DNA of 64,000 bases from Mycolicibacter sp. MU0083. GTDB taxonomy: Bacteria > Actinomycetota > Actinomycetes > Mycobacteriales > Mycobacteriaceae. Positions within the stretch are counted from its first letter, which is position 1. Each line of letters begins with the position of its first letter. The notes under the pieces are model-generated. The model was not told the origin of the DNA. It saw only the letters and a program-made list of their open reading frames with translations, and made no database searches. Location of the stretch: the NCBI RefSeq assembly GCF_963378075.1, contig NZ_OY726394.1:1612001-1676000 (forward strand), in the 5' to 3' direction. The translations under genes were made by a program, and so were the position numbers. Of the stretch, positions 36,933 to 48,200 are shown piece after piece.

Positions 36933-37019
36933 TTTGGGCATAACACATCGGGTCGGATAAATCTCCGGAACACCGGAATCGGGTTTGGAAATCAGGATTC
37001 GGCCGGCCGACGCGAGGTG

Positions 37020-37766
37020 CTAGCCGGCCATCCCGAACCCGGCGGCCAACACCAGCGCGGCCACCGTCGTCGTCCACTCGACGGCGGCACCCAGTACATC
37101 GCCGGTGATCCCGCCGAACCGCCGCACACACCGACGGACCAGCACCGTTGTGCAGCTCAGCGCGACCAGCACCGCCAGCGGACCCTGCCACCACACCGGG
37201 CCCGACCACACCGAGGCCAGCCCCAACACCACCACCCACGCCAACGCCACCGGCAGCGGCTGGGTGCCCGCCACCGTGACACCCAGCGTGCTGCCCGCCG
37301 CGGCCGGGACCGACCGCCGGCAGGCCAGCACCGCGGCCACCCGGCCCGCGCAGACCGCCACCACGATCTGCCCGGCACCGAGCAGCGGGAACGCCAACGC
37401 CTGCAGTCCGATCACCAGGACCACTGCGACCACCCCGAACGGGCCGGTTGATCCCTCGTGCATGATCTGCAGCGCCCGCGGTGCCGGCCGATAACTGCCC
37501 AGTCCGTCGGCGGTGTCGGCCACCCCGTCGATGTGCAGCCCCCGGGTCGCGGCCAGCACAGCGGCCACCGCGAGCAGGCCCGCCACCGGGCTGCCCGGCC
37601 CGAACGCGATACCCCCGGCCCACACCACGGCGGCCGCCAGCCCGCCCAGCGCGGCTCCGACCACGGGCAGCGCGGTCATCGCACCGCGCCCCGGCGGACC
37701 GGCCGCGCCCGCGGGCAGCGGCACCGCCGTGGCGAACCCGACGGCCGCGGCCAGCGACCGGATCAC
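37020..37766 (-). CDS. cobS: Adenosylcobinamide-GDP ribazoletransferase CobS
   Basis: A 248-residue polytopic membrane enzyme joining adenosylcobinamide-GDP with alpha-ribazole to make cobalamin (phosphate). Signatures: [10 protein letters not shown] near the N-terminus, [39 protein letters not shown] and several hydrophobic helices to the C-terminus. The GTG at 37766 overlaps the cobT stop by 4 bp (GTGA), so cobT and cobS are translationally coupled; longer frames upstream are antisense to cobT. The gene is last in the cobT-cobS pair. Confidence 0.95.
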   Translation of the reverse strand: MIRSLAAAVGFATAVPLPAGAAGPPGRGAMTALPVVGAALGGLAAAVVWAGGIAFGPGSPVAGLLAVAAVLAATRGLHIDGVADTADGLGSYRPAPRALQIMHEGSTGPFGVVAVVLVIGLQALAFPLLGAGQIVVAVCAGRVAAVLACRRSVPAAAGSTLGVTVAGTQPLPVALAWVVVLGLASVWSGPVWWQGPLAVLVALSCTTVLVRRCVRRFGGITGDVLGAAVEWTTTVAALVLAAGFGMAG

Positions 37767-38836
37767 CCGGCCGGCCCGTCGCCCGGCCCGGACACCCCGG
37801 CTTCGTCGAAGGTCGACATCGACACCAGGGCCTCGACCGCGGCACGCAGCACCGGCAGCGCCACCGCGGCACCGGTGCCCTCGCCCAGGCGCATCCGCAG
37901 GTCCAGGATCGGCGTCAGGTCGAGCGCGCTGCAGGCCAGGGCATGCGCCGGCTCCGGAGATCGGTGCCCGGCCCGCCACCAGGCCCGCGCGCCGGGCGCC
38001 AATCGCTCGGCGACCAGGGCCGCGGCCGTGGATGCCAGGCCGTCGAGCAGCAGCGGGGTGCGCCGCACCGCCGCCTGCGCGCAGAAGCCCGCCAGTGCGG
38101 CGAAATCGGCACCGCCGCAACAGCGCAACAACGCGACGGGATCCGTGCGATACGGACGCGCCCGGAACAGGGCGTCGCGCACCGCTGCGGTCTTGCGCGC
38201 CCACCCCGCGTCGTCGATCCCCGTCCCATAGCCGACCGCGTCGATCGGCTCGGTGCCGGTCAGTGCGGCGATCAATGCCGTTGCGACCGTGGTGTTTCCG
38301 ATCCCCATGTCGCCGGGGATCAGCAGGTCTGCGCCAGCGTCGACCTCGTCGTCGGCGATGTCGCGACCCGCCTGTAGCGCGGCGACCGTCTCCGCAGGCG
38401 TCAGCGCGTCCTCGCGGGAGATGTCACCGCTGCCGCGGCGCACCCGGTAGGCGTGCACGTCTTTCGACACCGCGGGGGAGTCGCTGGCCGGGACATCGAC
38501 GGCCATATCCACCACCCGGACTCCGGCGCCGGCGATCGTGGCCAGCGCGTTGATCGCCGCGCCGCCGCGATCGATGTTGGTGACCATCTGCGCGGTCACC
38601 TCGGGCGGATAGGCCGACACCCGTTCGCGGGTGACGCCGTGATCGCCGGCGAACACCACGATCCGGACCCGCTCGAACTGTCGTGGCGGACACTGCCCCT
38701 GGCAGGCGGCCACCCATACCGAGAGATCCTCGAGCAGGCCCAGCGAACCGGTGGGTTTGGTCAGGCGATCCTGCCGGGTCCGGGCCGCGGCGGCCGCCGC
38801 CGCATCGGGTGGGCTGACCGGGGGGAAATCCATCAC
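37763..38836 (-). CDS. cobT: Nicotinate-nucleotide:DMB phosphoribosyltransferase CobT
   Basis: A 357-residue CobT that makes alpha-ribazole phosphate from nicotinate mononucleotide and 5,6-dimethylbenzimidazole for the lower ligand of cobalamin. Family motifs: [82 protein letters not shown] and the catalytic Glu in the C-terminal [13 protein letters not shown]. It lies 21 bp downstream of the DUF3043 gene. The CobC-type phosphatase activity expected next could come from the RNase H fusion at 7.8 kb. Confidence 0.96.
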   Translation of the reverse strand: MMDFPPVSPPDAAAAAAARTRQDRLTKPTGSLGLLEDLSVWVAACQGQCPPRQFERVRIVVFAGDHGVTRERVSAYPPEVTAQMVTNIDRGGAAINALATIAGAGVRVVDMAVDVPASDSPAVSKDVHAYRVRRGSGDISREDALTPAETVAALQAGRDIADDEVDAGADLLIPGDMGIGNTTVATALIAALTGTEPIDAVGYGTGIDDAGWARKTAAVRDALFRARPYRTDPVALLRCCGGADFAALAGFCAQAAVRRTPLLLDGLASTAAALVAERLAPGARAWWRAGHRSPEPAHALACSALDLTPILDLRMRLGEGTGAAVALPVLRAAVEALVSMSTFDEAGVSGPGDGPAG

Positions 38837-38857
38837 GCGCGGCGTCGCAGGGAGAAC

Positions 38858-39538
38858 TCAGTCGAGGCGTTCGCCGCGGCGTACCTGCGGTCGCGGTGCC
38901 CGCATCCGACGCAGCGTCGACGCCCGGCTCGCGGCGTACAGGCCCAACTTCCACCGGGACTCGACGTTGTCGGGGAACTTGGCGTCGACACTGCGCACCG
39001 CCTTACGGGCCACCAGCACCCCGTCGACTGCCATCAGCACCATCAACAGCATCATCGCCGGGGAGAAATAGAACTGGGCCTGCGGCGGGACCGCCATCAT
39101 GATGAACATCAACCCCAGCGCCAACGGCATGAACATGCCGAGCAGGTTGTAGCGGGAGTCGACGACGTCGCGCACGTACCGGCGGACCGGACCGCGGTCA
39201 CGCTCCAGCAGCGCCGACTCGTCGCCGGCCAACATCCGCTCGCGGTGGTCGGCCATCCGCTCCCGGCGCTGCGCCTTGGCGATCCGGCGCTCCTCCTTGC
39301 TCAGCTTCGGACCGGCCAGCGCCTTGCGGCGGGCCCGCGCCTCCGCGGCGGTCATCGGAGCCGGTGCGACCGGGCCCCGACGCTTGCTGCTCGCGTTGCG
39401 CTTGGGGGTGGGCCGGCCCTTGGGCGCGGTGCCCCCACTGCGGGTGAACTCCTGCGATTCGGCACCGTCGGGAGAGACGGCGGCAACCACGGACTCAGCG
39501 GACTGAGCCTCGTCTTTCCTGCGCCCCGGCATCTTCAC
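38858..39538 (-). CDS. DUF3043 membrane protein (Rv2206-like)
   Basis: A 226-residue protein resembling Rv2206. A basic, disordered N-terminus ([34 protein letters not shown]) precedes the DUF3043 core [30 protein letters not shown] and two transmembrane helices (about 135-185). A conserved C-terminal [33 protein letters not shown] follows. Function unknown. GTG at 39538 is chosen because it gives the family-like MKMPGRRK start; ATG 39532 is two codons later. It is probably the first gene of the DUF3043-cobT-cobS transcript. Confidence 0.92.
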   Translation of the reverse strand: MKMPGRRKDEAQSAESVVAAVSPDGAESQEFTRSGGTAPKGRPTPKRNASSKRRGPVAPAPMTAAEARARRKALAGPKLSKEERRIAKAQRRERMADHRERMLAGDESALLERDRGPVRRYVRDVVDSRYNLLGMFMPLALGLMFIMMAVPPQAQFYFSPAMMLLMVLMAVDGVLVARKAVRSVDAKFPDNVESRWKLGLYAASRASTLRRMRAPRPQVRRGERLD

Positions 39539-39607
39539 GCCCGCCAGATTACTTGCCCGGCGCGCCCGGTCTGCGTCGCCATCCGTGCGGCTCGATACGC
39601 TGCAGGT

Positions 39608-40726
39608 ATGGCTGATCACCCGGGTGGCGGCGGTCCGGCCGGCCCCGCGCCACGGGCGCTTCGGGTGCTGATCGCGCCGGATTGCTACGGCGATAGCCTG
39701 ACCGCGGTGCAGGCGGCCGCGGCCATCGCGACCGGCTGGCATCGCAGCCGCCCCCACGACCGATTGGCCATCGCACCGCAGTCCGACGGCGGACCGGGCT
39801 TCGTCGCGGTACTGGCCAGCCAACTGGGGGTCGTACGGCGCGTACAGGTCGGCGGGCCGTTGGACGACCCCGTCGACGCCGAATGGGTCTGGGATGCCCC
39901 CGCCGAGACGGCCTACCTCGAATGCGCCCAGGCCTGCGGACTGGCGCTGCTCGGTACGCCGCCGTCGCCGCAGACCGCGCTGGCCGCCCACAGTGCCGGG
40001 GTGGGGCAGCTGATCGAGGCGGCGCTGGCGGCCGGTGCGCGGCGAATCGTGGTCGGACTCGGCGGCAGCGCGTGCACCGACGGAGGCCGCGGCATGGTCG
40101 ACCAATTGGGTGGCCTGGACGCCGGCCGCCGGCGACTCGCCGACGTCGAGCTGATCGCGGCCTGCGACGTGGAATACCCGCTGTTGGGACCGTGGGGTGC
40201 GGCGCGGGTGTTCGCGCCGCAGAAGGGCGCCGATCCGGCCACGGTCGCCGTGTTGGACAGTCGCCTGAGCGCGTGGGCGGTCGAATTGGACAGAGCCGCC
40301 GGATGGGCGGTCAGTGCCGCATCGGGCGGCGGGGCGGCCGGCGGCATCGCCGCGGCGTTGCTGGCGCTGGGCGGTGCCGTCGAATCCGGGGCGGCGATCG
40401 TGGCGCGCCACACCGGCCTGGATGCGGCCCTCGACGACACCGACGTCCTGGTGACCGGCGAGGGATGTTTCGACGAGCAGTCGTTGCACGGGAAGGTCAT
40501 CGGTTCGCTGGCGGCGGCGGCCCGGGCACGTGAGATCCCGCTACTGGTGCTGGCCGGGCAGATCGGCCTGGACGAACCGGCGCTGCGGTCGGCGGGCGTG
40601 GTCGCCGCCAGGTCGATCGCCGACCATGCCGGCTCGGTCGGGTTGGCCCTGATCGACGCCGCCAATCAGCTGATCGGTCTGACCACCGTCACCGCGGCGC
40701 AGATCGGCGGGCACCGGCAGGGCTGA
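39608..40726 (+). CDS. Glycerate kinase, GckA/GarK type (Rv2205c-like)
   Basis: A 372-residue type I glycerate kinase, phosphorylating D-glycerate. Family features: the N-terminal [25 protein letters not shown], the [12 protein letters not shown] motif, [43 protein letters not shown] and [18 protein letters not shown]. The first ~18 residues are Pro/Gly-rich and precede the fold. The ATG at 39608 agrees with the fold start; the very long frame upstream is antisense to cobT and DUF3043. It is divergent from the DUF3043 gene by 69 bp and lies upstream of erpA. Confidence 0.92.
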   Translation: MADHPGGGGPAGPAPRALRVLIAPDCYGDSLTAVQAAAAIATGWHRSRPHDRLAIAPQSDGGPGFVAVLASQLGVVRRVQVGGPLDDPVDAEWVWDAPAETAYLECAQACGLALLGTPPSPQTALAAHSAGVGQLIEAALAAGARRIVVGLGGSACTDGGRGMVDQLGGLDAGRRRLADVELIAACDVEYPLLGPWGAARVFAPQKGADPATVAVLDSRLSAWAVELDRAAGWAVSAASGGGAAGGIAAALLALGGAVESGAAIVARHTGLDAALDDTDVLVTGEGCFDEQSLHGKVIGSLAAAARAREIPLLVLAGQIGLDEPALRSAGVVAARSIADHAGSVGLALIDAANQLIGLTTVTAAQIGGHRQG

Positions 40727-40846
40727 TCCGGTGCGGCGGGCCGGTGGGGAACCCGTTGACGCAGGGTATCGTTGACGGGTGTGGGTTCGCCCGGCTCCGG
40801 GCGGGGCGGGATCCATCCCCATGATCAACCGCATTAGGGAGACGCA

Positions 40847-41203
40847 ATGACTGTTCAGGATCAGTCGACCACCGAGTCTCACGGCGTGGTCTTGACCGAT
40901 GAAGCCGCGGCCAAGGTGAAGGCGCTGTTGGAACAGGAAGGCCGTGACGATCTGACCCTGCGTATCTCGGTCCAGCCGGGTGGCTGCGCGGGTCTGCGTT
41001 ACAACCTGTTCTTCGACGACCGCACCCTCGACGGTGACATCGTCGCCGACTTCAACGGTGTGACGCTGACCGTCGACCGGATGAGCGCCCCGTACCTCGA
41101 CGGTGCGGAGATCGGCTACGCCGACCAGATCGACAAGCAGGGTTTCACCATCGAGAACCCCAACGCCGGCGGCTCATGCTCGTGCGGCGACTCGTTCAAC
41201 TGA
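40847..41203 (+). CDS. erpA: A-type iron-sulfur carrier/insertion protein ErpA
   Basis: A 118-residue HesB/IscA family protein (Rv2204c-like), carrying Fe-S clusters to apo-enzymes. The three ligand cysteines are Cys47 (PGGCAGLRYN) and Cys111/Cys113 (GGSCSCGDSFN). Typical segments are VLTDEAAAKVKALLEQEG and VDRMSAPYLDGAEIGY. The ATG at 40847 is preceded by AGGGAG. It is flanked by 120 bp on each side without other genes. LipA and the Rieske protein QcrA are plausible clients in this window, which is inference. Confidence 0.95.
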   Translation: MTVQDQSTTESHGVVLTDEAAAKVKALLEQEGRDDLTLRISVQPGGCAGLRYNLFFDDRTLDGDIVADFNGVTLTVDRMSAPYLDGAEIGYADQIDKQGFTIENPNAGGSCSCGDSFN

Positions 41204-41305
41204 TCACCCGATAGCACTGGGCACGCCGGGCGGCTTGCGCTGCCCGGCGTGAGTTCGACGGCACCGGGCAGCTACCGTGGGTACCCACATCCAGGCCCAA
41301 GGTGA

Positions 41306-42301
<996 letters not shown>

Positions 42302-42305
42302 GCAA

Positions 42306-42368
42306 CGTTGACTCTGCGTCCACGGCGCACAAGTGCGAGTACGTCGCGCCGTGGATGCAGAGTCAACG
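42306..42368 (+). repeat. Palindromic intergenic repeat, family A copy 2
   Basis: A 63-nt near-perfect hairpin: arms 42306-42328 and 42346-42368 pair over 23 bp with a single G-U wobble (G42323-side arm position 42318 with T42356), closing a 17-nt loop with AAGTGCGAGTA. It fills almost the whole gap between the adoK stop (42301) and the asnB stop (42370-42372). Outer arms are identical to copy 1 at 25464-25528. The terminal inner pair is C-G here and G-C in copy 1, a compensatory change. In minus-strand RNA the wobble becomes a C-A mismatch, so the plus-strand RNA folds better. Confidence 0.88.
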
Positions 42369-42369
42369 A

Positions 42370-44316
42370 CTAAAGCCGCACCGGGTAGTCCGGTTCGCTG
42401 ATGGCGGGCACCACCGAGCGCTCCACGAAGATCGCGTGCCACAGCATGAAGATCAGCACGGTCCACAGCCGGCGGCTGTGATCGACGGTGCCGGCACGGT
42501 GCTCCTCGAGCATGCTGCGCACCGCGGCCACGTCGATCAGATGATCCGCACCCGTCGCATCCACGGTGGCGTAGGCCCACTCCAACAACTCACCGTCACG
42601 CAGCCAGTGCCGCAGCGGCACCGGGAAGCCCAGCTTGGGGCGGTGCAGTACATGCGCCGGAATGATCGGCTCCAGCGCGCGTCGCAGCGCGTACTTGGTG
42701 GTGGTGCGGGTGATCTTGGCCGAAACCGGCAGCCGGGAGGCGACCGCGAACACCTCCGGGTCCAGGAACGGCACCCGCAGCTCCAGTGAGTTGGCCATCG
42801 TCATCTTGTCGGCCTTGACCAGGATGTCGCCGCGCAACCAGGTGAACAGGTCGAGGTGCTGCATCCGGGCGACCGGATCCCAGCCGACCGATTCGGCGTA
42901 CACCGGCGCGGTGACGTCGGTATGCGTCCAGTCGGGGGAGAAGCCGGGCAGTACCGCCCGCAGCTGCTCGTCGGAGAAACTACGGGCGTTGCCGTAGTAA
43001 CGCTCCTCCAGCGTCAGCGAGCCGCGGTGCAGCAGGCTCTTGCCGCGCATACCCTCCGGCAACCCCCGGGACGCCTTGCCCAGGGACCGGCGCACCGGCC
43101 GTGGGACGTAGTCGAAGGGGCGCAGCGACAGCGGCTCGCGGTAGATCGTGTAGCCGCCGAACAACTCGTCGGCGCCCTCCCCGGACAGCACCACCTTGAC
43201 GTGTTTGCGGGCTTCGCGGGCGATGAAGAACAACGGCACCAATGCCGGGTCGGCCACCGGGTCGTCGAGGTACCAGACGATCTCGGGCAGCGCGGCGACG
43301 AACTCCGCCGGGCTGACGACCTTGACCACGTGCCGGGCGCCGATCGCTTCGGCGGAGGCGGCGGCCACGTCGACCTCGGAGAAGCCCTCACGCTCGAAAC
43401 CGGTGGTGAAGGTGATCAGCTTCGGGTTGTGGCGCATCGCCAGCGCGGCGATCGCGGTGGAATCGATGCCCCCGGACAGGAACGCGCCCACCGTGACGTC
43501 GGCCCGCATGTGCTTGGCGACCGAGTCCTCGAGCACCGCGGTGATCTCGTCATAACGCGCCTGCTCGGTGTCCCGGGTGATCGGGGTGGCGTCGAACCGT
43601 GGCCGGAAGTAACGGGCGGTCTGCGGTGCTCCGCCGGGCCGGATCCGCGCGTAGCAGCCCGACTCCAGTCGCCGGATGCCGCGGTGCAGGGTCTCGGGCT
43701 CCGGCACGTACTGCAGCACCGTGTAGTGCTGCACGGCACGGTCGTCGATCCCGGTGTCGAACCCGATGACCTCGGCCAGGTCCAGCAGGCACTTCTTCTC
43801 GCTGGCCACCGCGGTGCCACCCGGGCCGGACGCCATGAACAGCGGCTTGATCCCGAACGGGTCCCGAGCGCAGAACAACTCGCCGGTGACGGTGTCCCAC
43901 ACCGCGAAGGCGAACATGCCCCGCAGCCGGGTCAGCACGTCGACGCCCCAGTGGTGGTAGCCGGCGACGATCGCCTCACCGTCGCCGTCGGTCGCGAACA
44001 CCGCACCGTGTTCGGCGGCCAACTCGGCACGCAGTTCCAGGTAGTTGTAGATCTCGCCGTTGAACACCAGTTCATAGCGGTCGGGGGACTCCGGGGGACC
44101 CCACCGCATCGGCTGGTGAGCGTGTGCGATGTCGATGAACGACAGCCGGTTGAAGCCGAACACCACCTGGTCGCCCGCCCAGATGCCGCCCGGCTCGTCG
44201 GGTCCGCGGTGACGCATCAGATGGATCGCACGGGAAACCGCGCCGGCGACTTCGGCCACGTCGGGGCTCGGGGTCGTGCCGGCCGGGGCACAGACGAAGG
44301 CCAGCAGTCCACACAT
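42370..44316 (-). CDS. asnB: Glutamine-dependent amidotransferase AsnB (asparagine synthetase family)
   Basis: A 648-residue class II glutamine amidotransferase fused to a synthetase domain (Rv2201-like, 652 residues). Cys2 after Met1 (MCGLLAF) is the glutaminase nucleophile; RHRGPDEPG, NRLSFIDI and NGEIYNY complete that domain (~1-220). The synthetase domain has the PP-loop AFLSGGIDSTAIAALA, SGEGADELFGGY and DKMTMANSLELRVPFLD. In mycobacteria and corynebacteria this protein (LtsA/AsnB) amidates diaminopimelate in peptidoglycan and affects antibiotic resistance; that role is inferred here. It is convergent with adoK and divergent from ctaC. Confidence 0.94.
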   Translation of the reverse strand: MCGLLAFVCAPAGTTPSPDVAEVAGAVSRAIHLMRHRGPDEPGGIWAGDQVVFGFNRLSFIDIAHAHQPMRWGPPESPDRYELVFNGEIYNYLELRAELAAEHGAVFATDGDGEAIVAGYHHWGVDVLTRLRGMFAFAVWDTVTGELFCARDPFGIKPLFMASGPGGTAVASEKKCLLDLAEVIGFDTGIDDRAVQHYTVLQYVPEPETLHRGIRRLESGCYARIRPGGAPQTARYFRPRFDATPITRDTEQARYDEITAVLEDSVAKHMRADVTVGAFLSGGIDSTAIAALAMRHNPKLITFTTGFEREGFSEVDVAAASAEAIGARHVVKVVSPAEFVAALPEIVWYLDDPVADPALVPLFFIAREARKHVKVVLSGEGADELFGGYTIYREPLSLRPFDYVPRPVRRSLGKASRGLPEGMRGKSLLHRGSLTLEERYYGNARSFSDEQLRAVLPGFSPDWTHTDVTAPVYAESVGWDPVARMQHLDLFTWLRGDILVKADKMTMANSLELRVPFLDPEVFAVASRLPVSAKITRTTTKYALRRALEPIIPAHVLHRPKLGFPVPLRHWLRDGELLEWAYATVDATGADHLIDVAAVRSMLEEHRAGTVDHSRRLWTVLIFMLWHAIFVERSVVPAISEPDYPVRL

Positions 44317-44532
44317 CGGGTGTCAGTATGCCGCACCGGGATCGGCGTCGGGCCACGTAGGCCCATGCCGGGGCCCCGATCGGCACCGGGTGGCGGCCGT
44401 GCTGGTCAACACACCGAGACGGCCAACGGGCAGGTACGTCGAACCTCGGTGGTCCGGGTGGTCTACGCTGCGTAGTATTCGACTGCTCCGCCGGGTCAGT
44501 CGGCCCGTTCTGTGACTCGAGGAGGCATCAAC

Positions 44533-45594
44533 GTGACACGTCGCGGGCAGGGCGTTGCGCTTAGCCGTCTGCGTCGGCCGCTGGTGGGAGCCAGCGTGCT
44601 CGGACTGCTGGCGGTGACGCTCAGCGGTTGCAGCTTCGACTGGACCGATATCGTCGGCTTCGGCTGGCCCAAGGGCATCACGCCGCAAGCCCATGCCAAC
44701 TATCAGCTGTGGATCGGCATGGTCATCGCTTCGGTGGTCATCGGTGGCCTGGTCTGGGGGATGATCTTCTGGACGATGATCTTCCACCGGAAGAAGGCGA
44801 CCGACACCGAGCTGCCGCGCCAGTTCGGCTACAACATGCCGCTGGAGCTCAGCCTCACCGTGCTGCCGTTCCTGGCGGTCGCGGTCATCTTCTACTTCAC
44901 CGTCGTCGTGCAGCAGCAGATGCTGGAGCTCAAGGACGACCCCGAGGTGGTCGTCGACGTCACGGCGTTCCAGTGGAACTGGAAGTTCGGTTACCAGAAG
45001 GTCGACTTCCACGACGGTCTGATCCAGGGCTACGACGGCTCGGACCCCGAGGCCAAAGCCGCGATGACCTCCAAGCCCGAAGAGGGCCCCGACGAGCACG
45101 GTGTGGAACGGCGCGGACCGATCCAGGGCCTCAACACCCAGGACCGGACCTACCTGAACTTCGACAAGATCGAGACGGTCGGTACCACCAGCGAGATCCC
45201 GATCCTGGTGCTGCCCAGCGGCAAGCGCATCGAGTTCCAGCTGAACTCCGCCGACGTCATCCACTCGTTCTGGGTGCCGGACTTCCTGTTCAAGCGCGAC
45301 GTCATCGCCTGGCCCGAGCGCAACAACCAGGAGAACCGGTTCCAGGTCTCGGAGATCACCGAGGAAGGTGCCTTCGTCGGCCACTGCGCCGAGATGTGCG
45401 GCACCTACCACGCCATGATGAACTTCGAGGTCCGGGTGGTCTCGCCCAACGAGTTCAAGGCGTACCTGGAACAGCGCAAGGCCGGTAAGAGCAACGCCGA
45501 GGCCCTCGAGGCGATCAACCAGGCCCCGCAGGCCACGTCGACGCGACCGTTCGACAGCCGCCGCGGCCAGATCGCCGAAGCCGCCGACAAGTAG
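44533..45594 (+). CDS. ctaC: Cytochrome c oxidase subunit II CtaC
   Basis: A 353-residue lipoprotein subunit of the aa3 oxidase. The lipobox TLSGC places the lipidated Cys at residue 33. Two transmembrane helices (about 60-85 [20 protein letters not shown] and 105-130 [18 protein letters not shown]) precede the periplasmic cupredoxin domain. CuA ligands are seen in [10 protein letters not shown] (His), [14 protein letters not shown] (two Cys, Glu, His, Met). An actinobacterial insertion around [18 protein letters not shown] separates the helices from CuA. The GTG at 44533 has GGAGGC 7 nt upstream; a start at 44512 is less likely. First gene of ctaC-ctaF-mmpS3-DUF2561. Confidence 0.96.
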   Translation: MTRRGQGVALSRLRRPLVGASVLGLLAVTLSGCSFDWTDIVGFGWPKGITPQAHANYQLWIGMVIASVVIGGLVWGMIFWTMIFHRKKATDTELPRQFGYNMPLELSLTVLPFLAVAVIFYFTVVVQQQMLELKDDPEVVVDVTAFQWNWKFGYQKVDFHDGLIQGYDGSDPEAKAAMTSKPEEGPDEHGVERRGPIQGLNTQDRTYLNFDKIETVGTTSEIPILVLPSGKRIEFQLNSADVIHSFWVPDFLFKRDVIAWPERNNQENRFQVSEITEEGAFVGHCAEMCGTYHAMMNFEVRVVSPNEFKAYLEQRKAGKSNAEALEAINQAPQATSTRPFDSRRGQIAEAADK

Positions 45595-45604
45595 GGACAC
45601 GTAC

Positions 45605-46027
45605 ATGCGCATCGAATCCAGGCTGTTCGAGTTCATCGCCACCTTCTTCATCGCGGTGGGCGTGCTGTATGCGGTGTTGACCGGGAAGTACTCCGAGGTC
45701 GGCGGCGTGGAATGGGCCGGCACCACGGCGTTGTTCCTGACCGGGATGATGGCCATGATCGTGGCCACCTTCTTCCGGTTCGTGGCCCGTCGTCTCGACA
45801 CCCGCCCGGAGGACTATGAGGCCGCCGAGGTCAGTGACGGCGCCGGCGAACTGGGCTTCTTCAGCCCGCACAGCTGGTGGCCCATCCTGATCGCGCTGTC
45901 GGGTTCGGTGGTGGCCGTCGGAGTCGGGTTGTGGCTGCCGTGGCTCATCGCGGCCGGCGTGGTCTTCGTGATCGCGACCGTGGCCGGCTTGGTCTTCGAG
46001 TACTACATCGGGCCGGAGAAGCACTGA
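45605..46027 (+). CDS. ctaF: Cytochrome c oxidase subunit IV CtaF
   Basis: A 140-residue actinobacterial oxidase subunit IV with four hydrophobic helices ([59 protein letters not shown] and [19 protein letters not shown]). It stabilises the aa3 complex and contacts the bcc complex in supercomplex structures. It starts 11 bp after ctaC, with an ATG at 45605, and matches the 139-residue M. tuberculosis protein. Confidence 0.95.
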   Translation: MRIESRLFEFIATFFIAVGVLYAVLTGKYSEVGGVEWAGTTALFLTGMMAMIVATFFRFVARRLDTRPEDYEAAEVSDGAGELGFFSPHSWWPILIALSGSVVAVGVGLWLPWLIAAGVVFVIATVAGLVFEYYIGPEKH

Positions 46028-46165
46028 CTGCGTCCCGTCGGGACCGCCGTGTCGACCTACTTGGGTAGGGTTTCCGGTGCACAATGACCATCGGCGGTCG
46101 ATGTCGACCGCAATCGGTCACGGCGTGATGCCGTCGGCGCGGCGATGCGAACAGGATAGGCGGGA

Positions 46166-47065
46166 ATGAGCGGGCCGAATCCCCCGGAGCCGGACTCGGG
46201 AGCCGAGGACGTCGGCAACGTACCGTCGGCATCCGGGGCAGACTCGACGGCGGCCGGTGACGGCATCCCGGAGATCGACGAACTGGAGGTCGCGGCCCCG
46301 GCCGCGGCACCGGACAACACCGCCTACTCGCAGGCCTACTCCGCGCCGGAATCCGACCAGTTCCTCAGTGGCCCGTACGTGCCGGTGGATCCGCGCCTCT
46401 ACGACTACGACGACTACGGCGGCGCCGACGAGCCGGACCCACACGCCAAGACGCCGCGGTGGCCGTGGGTAGTCGGTATCACCGTGATCATCGCGGCCGT
46501 GTCCCTGGTGGTGTCGGTGGCACTGTTGTTCGCGCACACCGAGAACCACGACGTGGCCGCGCCGGTCACCACCACCAGTGCACCGCCCGTGCCCCCCGTG
46601 CAGGACGAGATCACCAAGACCAGCACACCGACCACCACCACGGCGCCGCCGCCCCCGCCGAGCAGCAGCGAGGAGCCGCCGCCCCCGCTGCCCAGCAGTG
46701 AGGAGCCGCCGCCCCCGCCGCCACCCAGCGAGGAGCCGGCCCCGGAGCCATCCACCACGACGCAGGAGCCCACCACGTCCAGCCAGGCGAAGCCGCTGCA
46801 GATCACCTATTCGGTGACGGGCACCAAGGCGCCGTTCGACTCGATCACCATTACGTTCGTGGATGCCACCGGTCAGCGCCGGGTCCAACGCAACGCCTAC
46901 ATTCCCTGGTCGATGACGCTGACACCGATCTCCCAATCAGAGGTGGGTTCGGTGGAGGTCACCAGCATGCTGCGACTGAGCAAGCTCAACTGCACGATCA
47001 CCAGCAGTGACGGGCGGGTGCTCTTCGCCAACACCAACGATGCGCCGGCTGCGAGCTGCGGATGA
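46166..47065 (+). CDS. mmpS3: MmpS family membrane protein MmpS3
   Basis: A 299-residue protein. The N-terminal ~95 residues are acidic and disordered (cytoplasmic, with [16 protein letters not shown] before the membrane). One transmembrane helix (~97-122: [24 protein letters not shown]) is followed by a periplasmic linker with three repeats of S/P-SEEPPPP and Thr-rich flanks. The C-terminal MmpS beta-domain (~205-299) has [25 protein letters not shown] and a Cys pair (LNCTITSS and AASCG). MmpS3 stands apart from transport-associated MmpS proteins and has no adjacent mmpL here; a role in envelope biogenesis is likely. It overlaps the next gene by 4 bp. Confidence 0.92.
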   Translation: MSGPNPPEPDSGAEDVGNVPSASGADSTAAGDGIPEIDELEVAAPAAAPDNTAYSQAYSAPESDQFLSGPYVPVDPRLYDYDDYGGADEPDPHAKTPRWPWVVGITVIIAAVSLVVSVALLFAHTENHDVAAPVTTTSAPPVPPVQDEITKTSTPTTTTAPPPPPSSSEEPPPPLPSSEEPPPPPPPSEEPAPEPSTTTQEPTTSSQAKPLQITYSVTGTKAPFDSITITFVDATGQRRVQRNAYIPWSMTLTPISQSEVGSVEVTSMLRLSKLNCTITSSDGRVLFANTNDAPAASCG

Positions 47066-47694
47066 TGAATCGGAACATGGTTGACAGGTTCATTCGCCCG
47101 GGACAGTCCCCGGAGACCGTCGACCGGGTCCTGCTGGGCGTCTGTGCCGGGATCTGGCTGACGTGGCTGGGCCTGAGCGTGGCGGCCACCGTGGCATTGG
47201 TGGATCTGGGACGCGGCTACGACGAACCGACGACGAGTTCGCACACCGGCCTGCTCTACGTCGTGATCGGGGTCTCCGCACTGGTGATCCTCGGCGCCAT
47301 TCCGGTCCTGTTGCGGGCGCGGCAGCCCGCGACTCCGCGTCCACCCGGTTTCGGACCGTCCCCGCAGGCGAAGCCCCAGCGACCGGACGCCCCGCTGCCC
47401 CAGCGCGGATTCGATGCCCCGGGCCGCCGCGCGACCGTCACCCGTGAGGCGGCGCCCAACCAGGCCGAAGTGGATCGGGTGCTGCTGCGTGGCATCACGG
47501 TGTTGGCCGGTGCGGTGGGGACCTCGCTGGGGGCGGTCTCTTTGGCCACCTATCTGATGGCGACCGGCGCCGACACCGGCTCGTGGGTCTGCTACGGGGT
47601 GGCGGGGGCCGTCGCGGTGGCCATGCCGGTCATCCCGTGGCTGTATCTGCGGCGCCTGGACGAGGTACAGGACCTCCCGGCCCGACTCGGCTAA
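47062..47694 (+). CDS. DUF2561 membrane protein (Rv2197c-like)
   Basis: A 210-residue integral membrane protein with four hydrophobic segments: two N-terminal ([21 protein letters not shown] and [21 protein letters not shown]) and two C-terminal ([23 protein letters not shown] and [21 protein letters not shown]), separated by a Pro/Arg-rich cytoplasmic loop. The same VDRVLL motif precedes each half, suggesting an internal duplication. Its ATG overlaps the mmpS3 stop (ATGATGA). Function unknown; co-transcription with ctaC-ctaF-mmpS3 is conserved. Confidence 0.9.
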   Translation: MMNRNMVDRFIRPGQSPETVDRVLLGVCAGIWLTWLGLSVAATVALVDLGRGYDEPTTSSHTGLLYVVIGVSALVILGAIPVLLRARQPATPRPPGFGPSPQAKPQRPDAPLPQRGFDAPGRRATVTREAAPNQAEVDRVLLRGITVLAGAVGTSLGAVSLATYLMATGADTGSWVCYGVAGAVAVAMPVIPWLYLRRLDEVQDLPARLG

Positions 47695-48200
47695 GTCGTC
47701 GCCCGGCGGCCCGGTGAGGGCCGCCTGCCGCTTGGTGCCGGCCGCTGGCCCACCGGCCCGGTACAGCGTCGTCGGCAGGCCCGCGGTGGTTCCCGCCGTA
47801 GGTCAGCGTTGTGGCCCGCCAGATACCCGACCGGGTCGGCCCGGATCGCATCCCCACATCCCATACGTCCGATGCCGGGGTGGGGGAGTGGGCCGGCCTG
47901 CGGCCGGGCTTTCTTCAGCGCCTCGTCGCGCTCACCCGGATCGGTGTAGGGCACGCTCGGGGTGAGCGGCGCGGCCCTAGCCCGGACGCCCCACAGTCAG
48001 CCGGTAGAACGCCGGTGCCACAGCGGGATTGCCGGCTCGGCGGCGGACGCGGCGGGGACCTCGGCCACAGTGTGCGACGGCACCGCATGAGCCTCGGTCA
48101 CGCCGTGGCGGATCGCATCCGGCAGCGACCCGCTGAGCAGCTCGACCGGGGCATTCGGGTGCCGGCGCCGGATCGGATCCGAGGTCCGTGAAAACCAGAA
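47695..48200. other. Intergenic region between DUF2561 and the qcrB terminator
   Basis: About 500 bp without a gene I can support. Several short open frames exist on both strands, none with a ribosome site, conserved motif or neighbour-like length. One minus-strand frame (about 48030-48200) has locally coding-like codon use but runs into the terminator hairpin, so it may be a decayed gene end. A hairpin on the plus strand is noted separately. Confidence 0.5.
47893..47914 (+). terminator. Possible terminator downstream of the ctaC-DUF2561 operon
   Basis: CCGGCC (47893-47898) and GGCCGG (47902-47907) form a 6-bp stem with a 3-nt loop, followed by GCTTTCTTC, a modest T-rich tail. It lies ~200 bp after the DUF2561 stop, so a role as the operon terminator is possible but not strongly supported. 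Confidence 0.35.

Noticed and set aside
38453..39607. Long in-frame extension upstream of the glycerate kinase ATG
   Set aside because: It is antisense to cobT and DUF3043; the kinase fold begins right after 39608.
46599..46790. Short repeats in mmpS3 that could suggest a CRISPR or VNTR
   Set aside because: They encode Pro/Glu/Ser repeats of the periplasmic linker in frame; spacing and content fit protein low complexity, not a CRISPR array.
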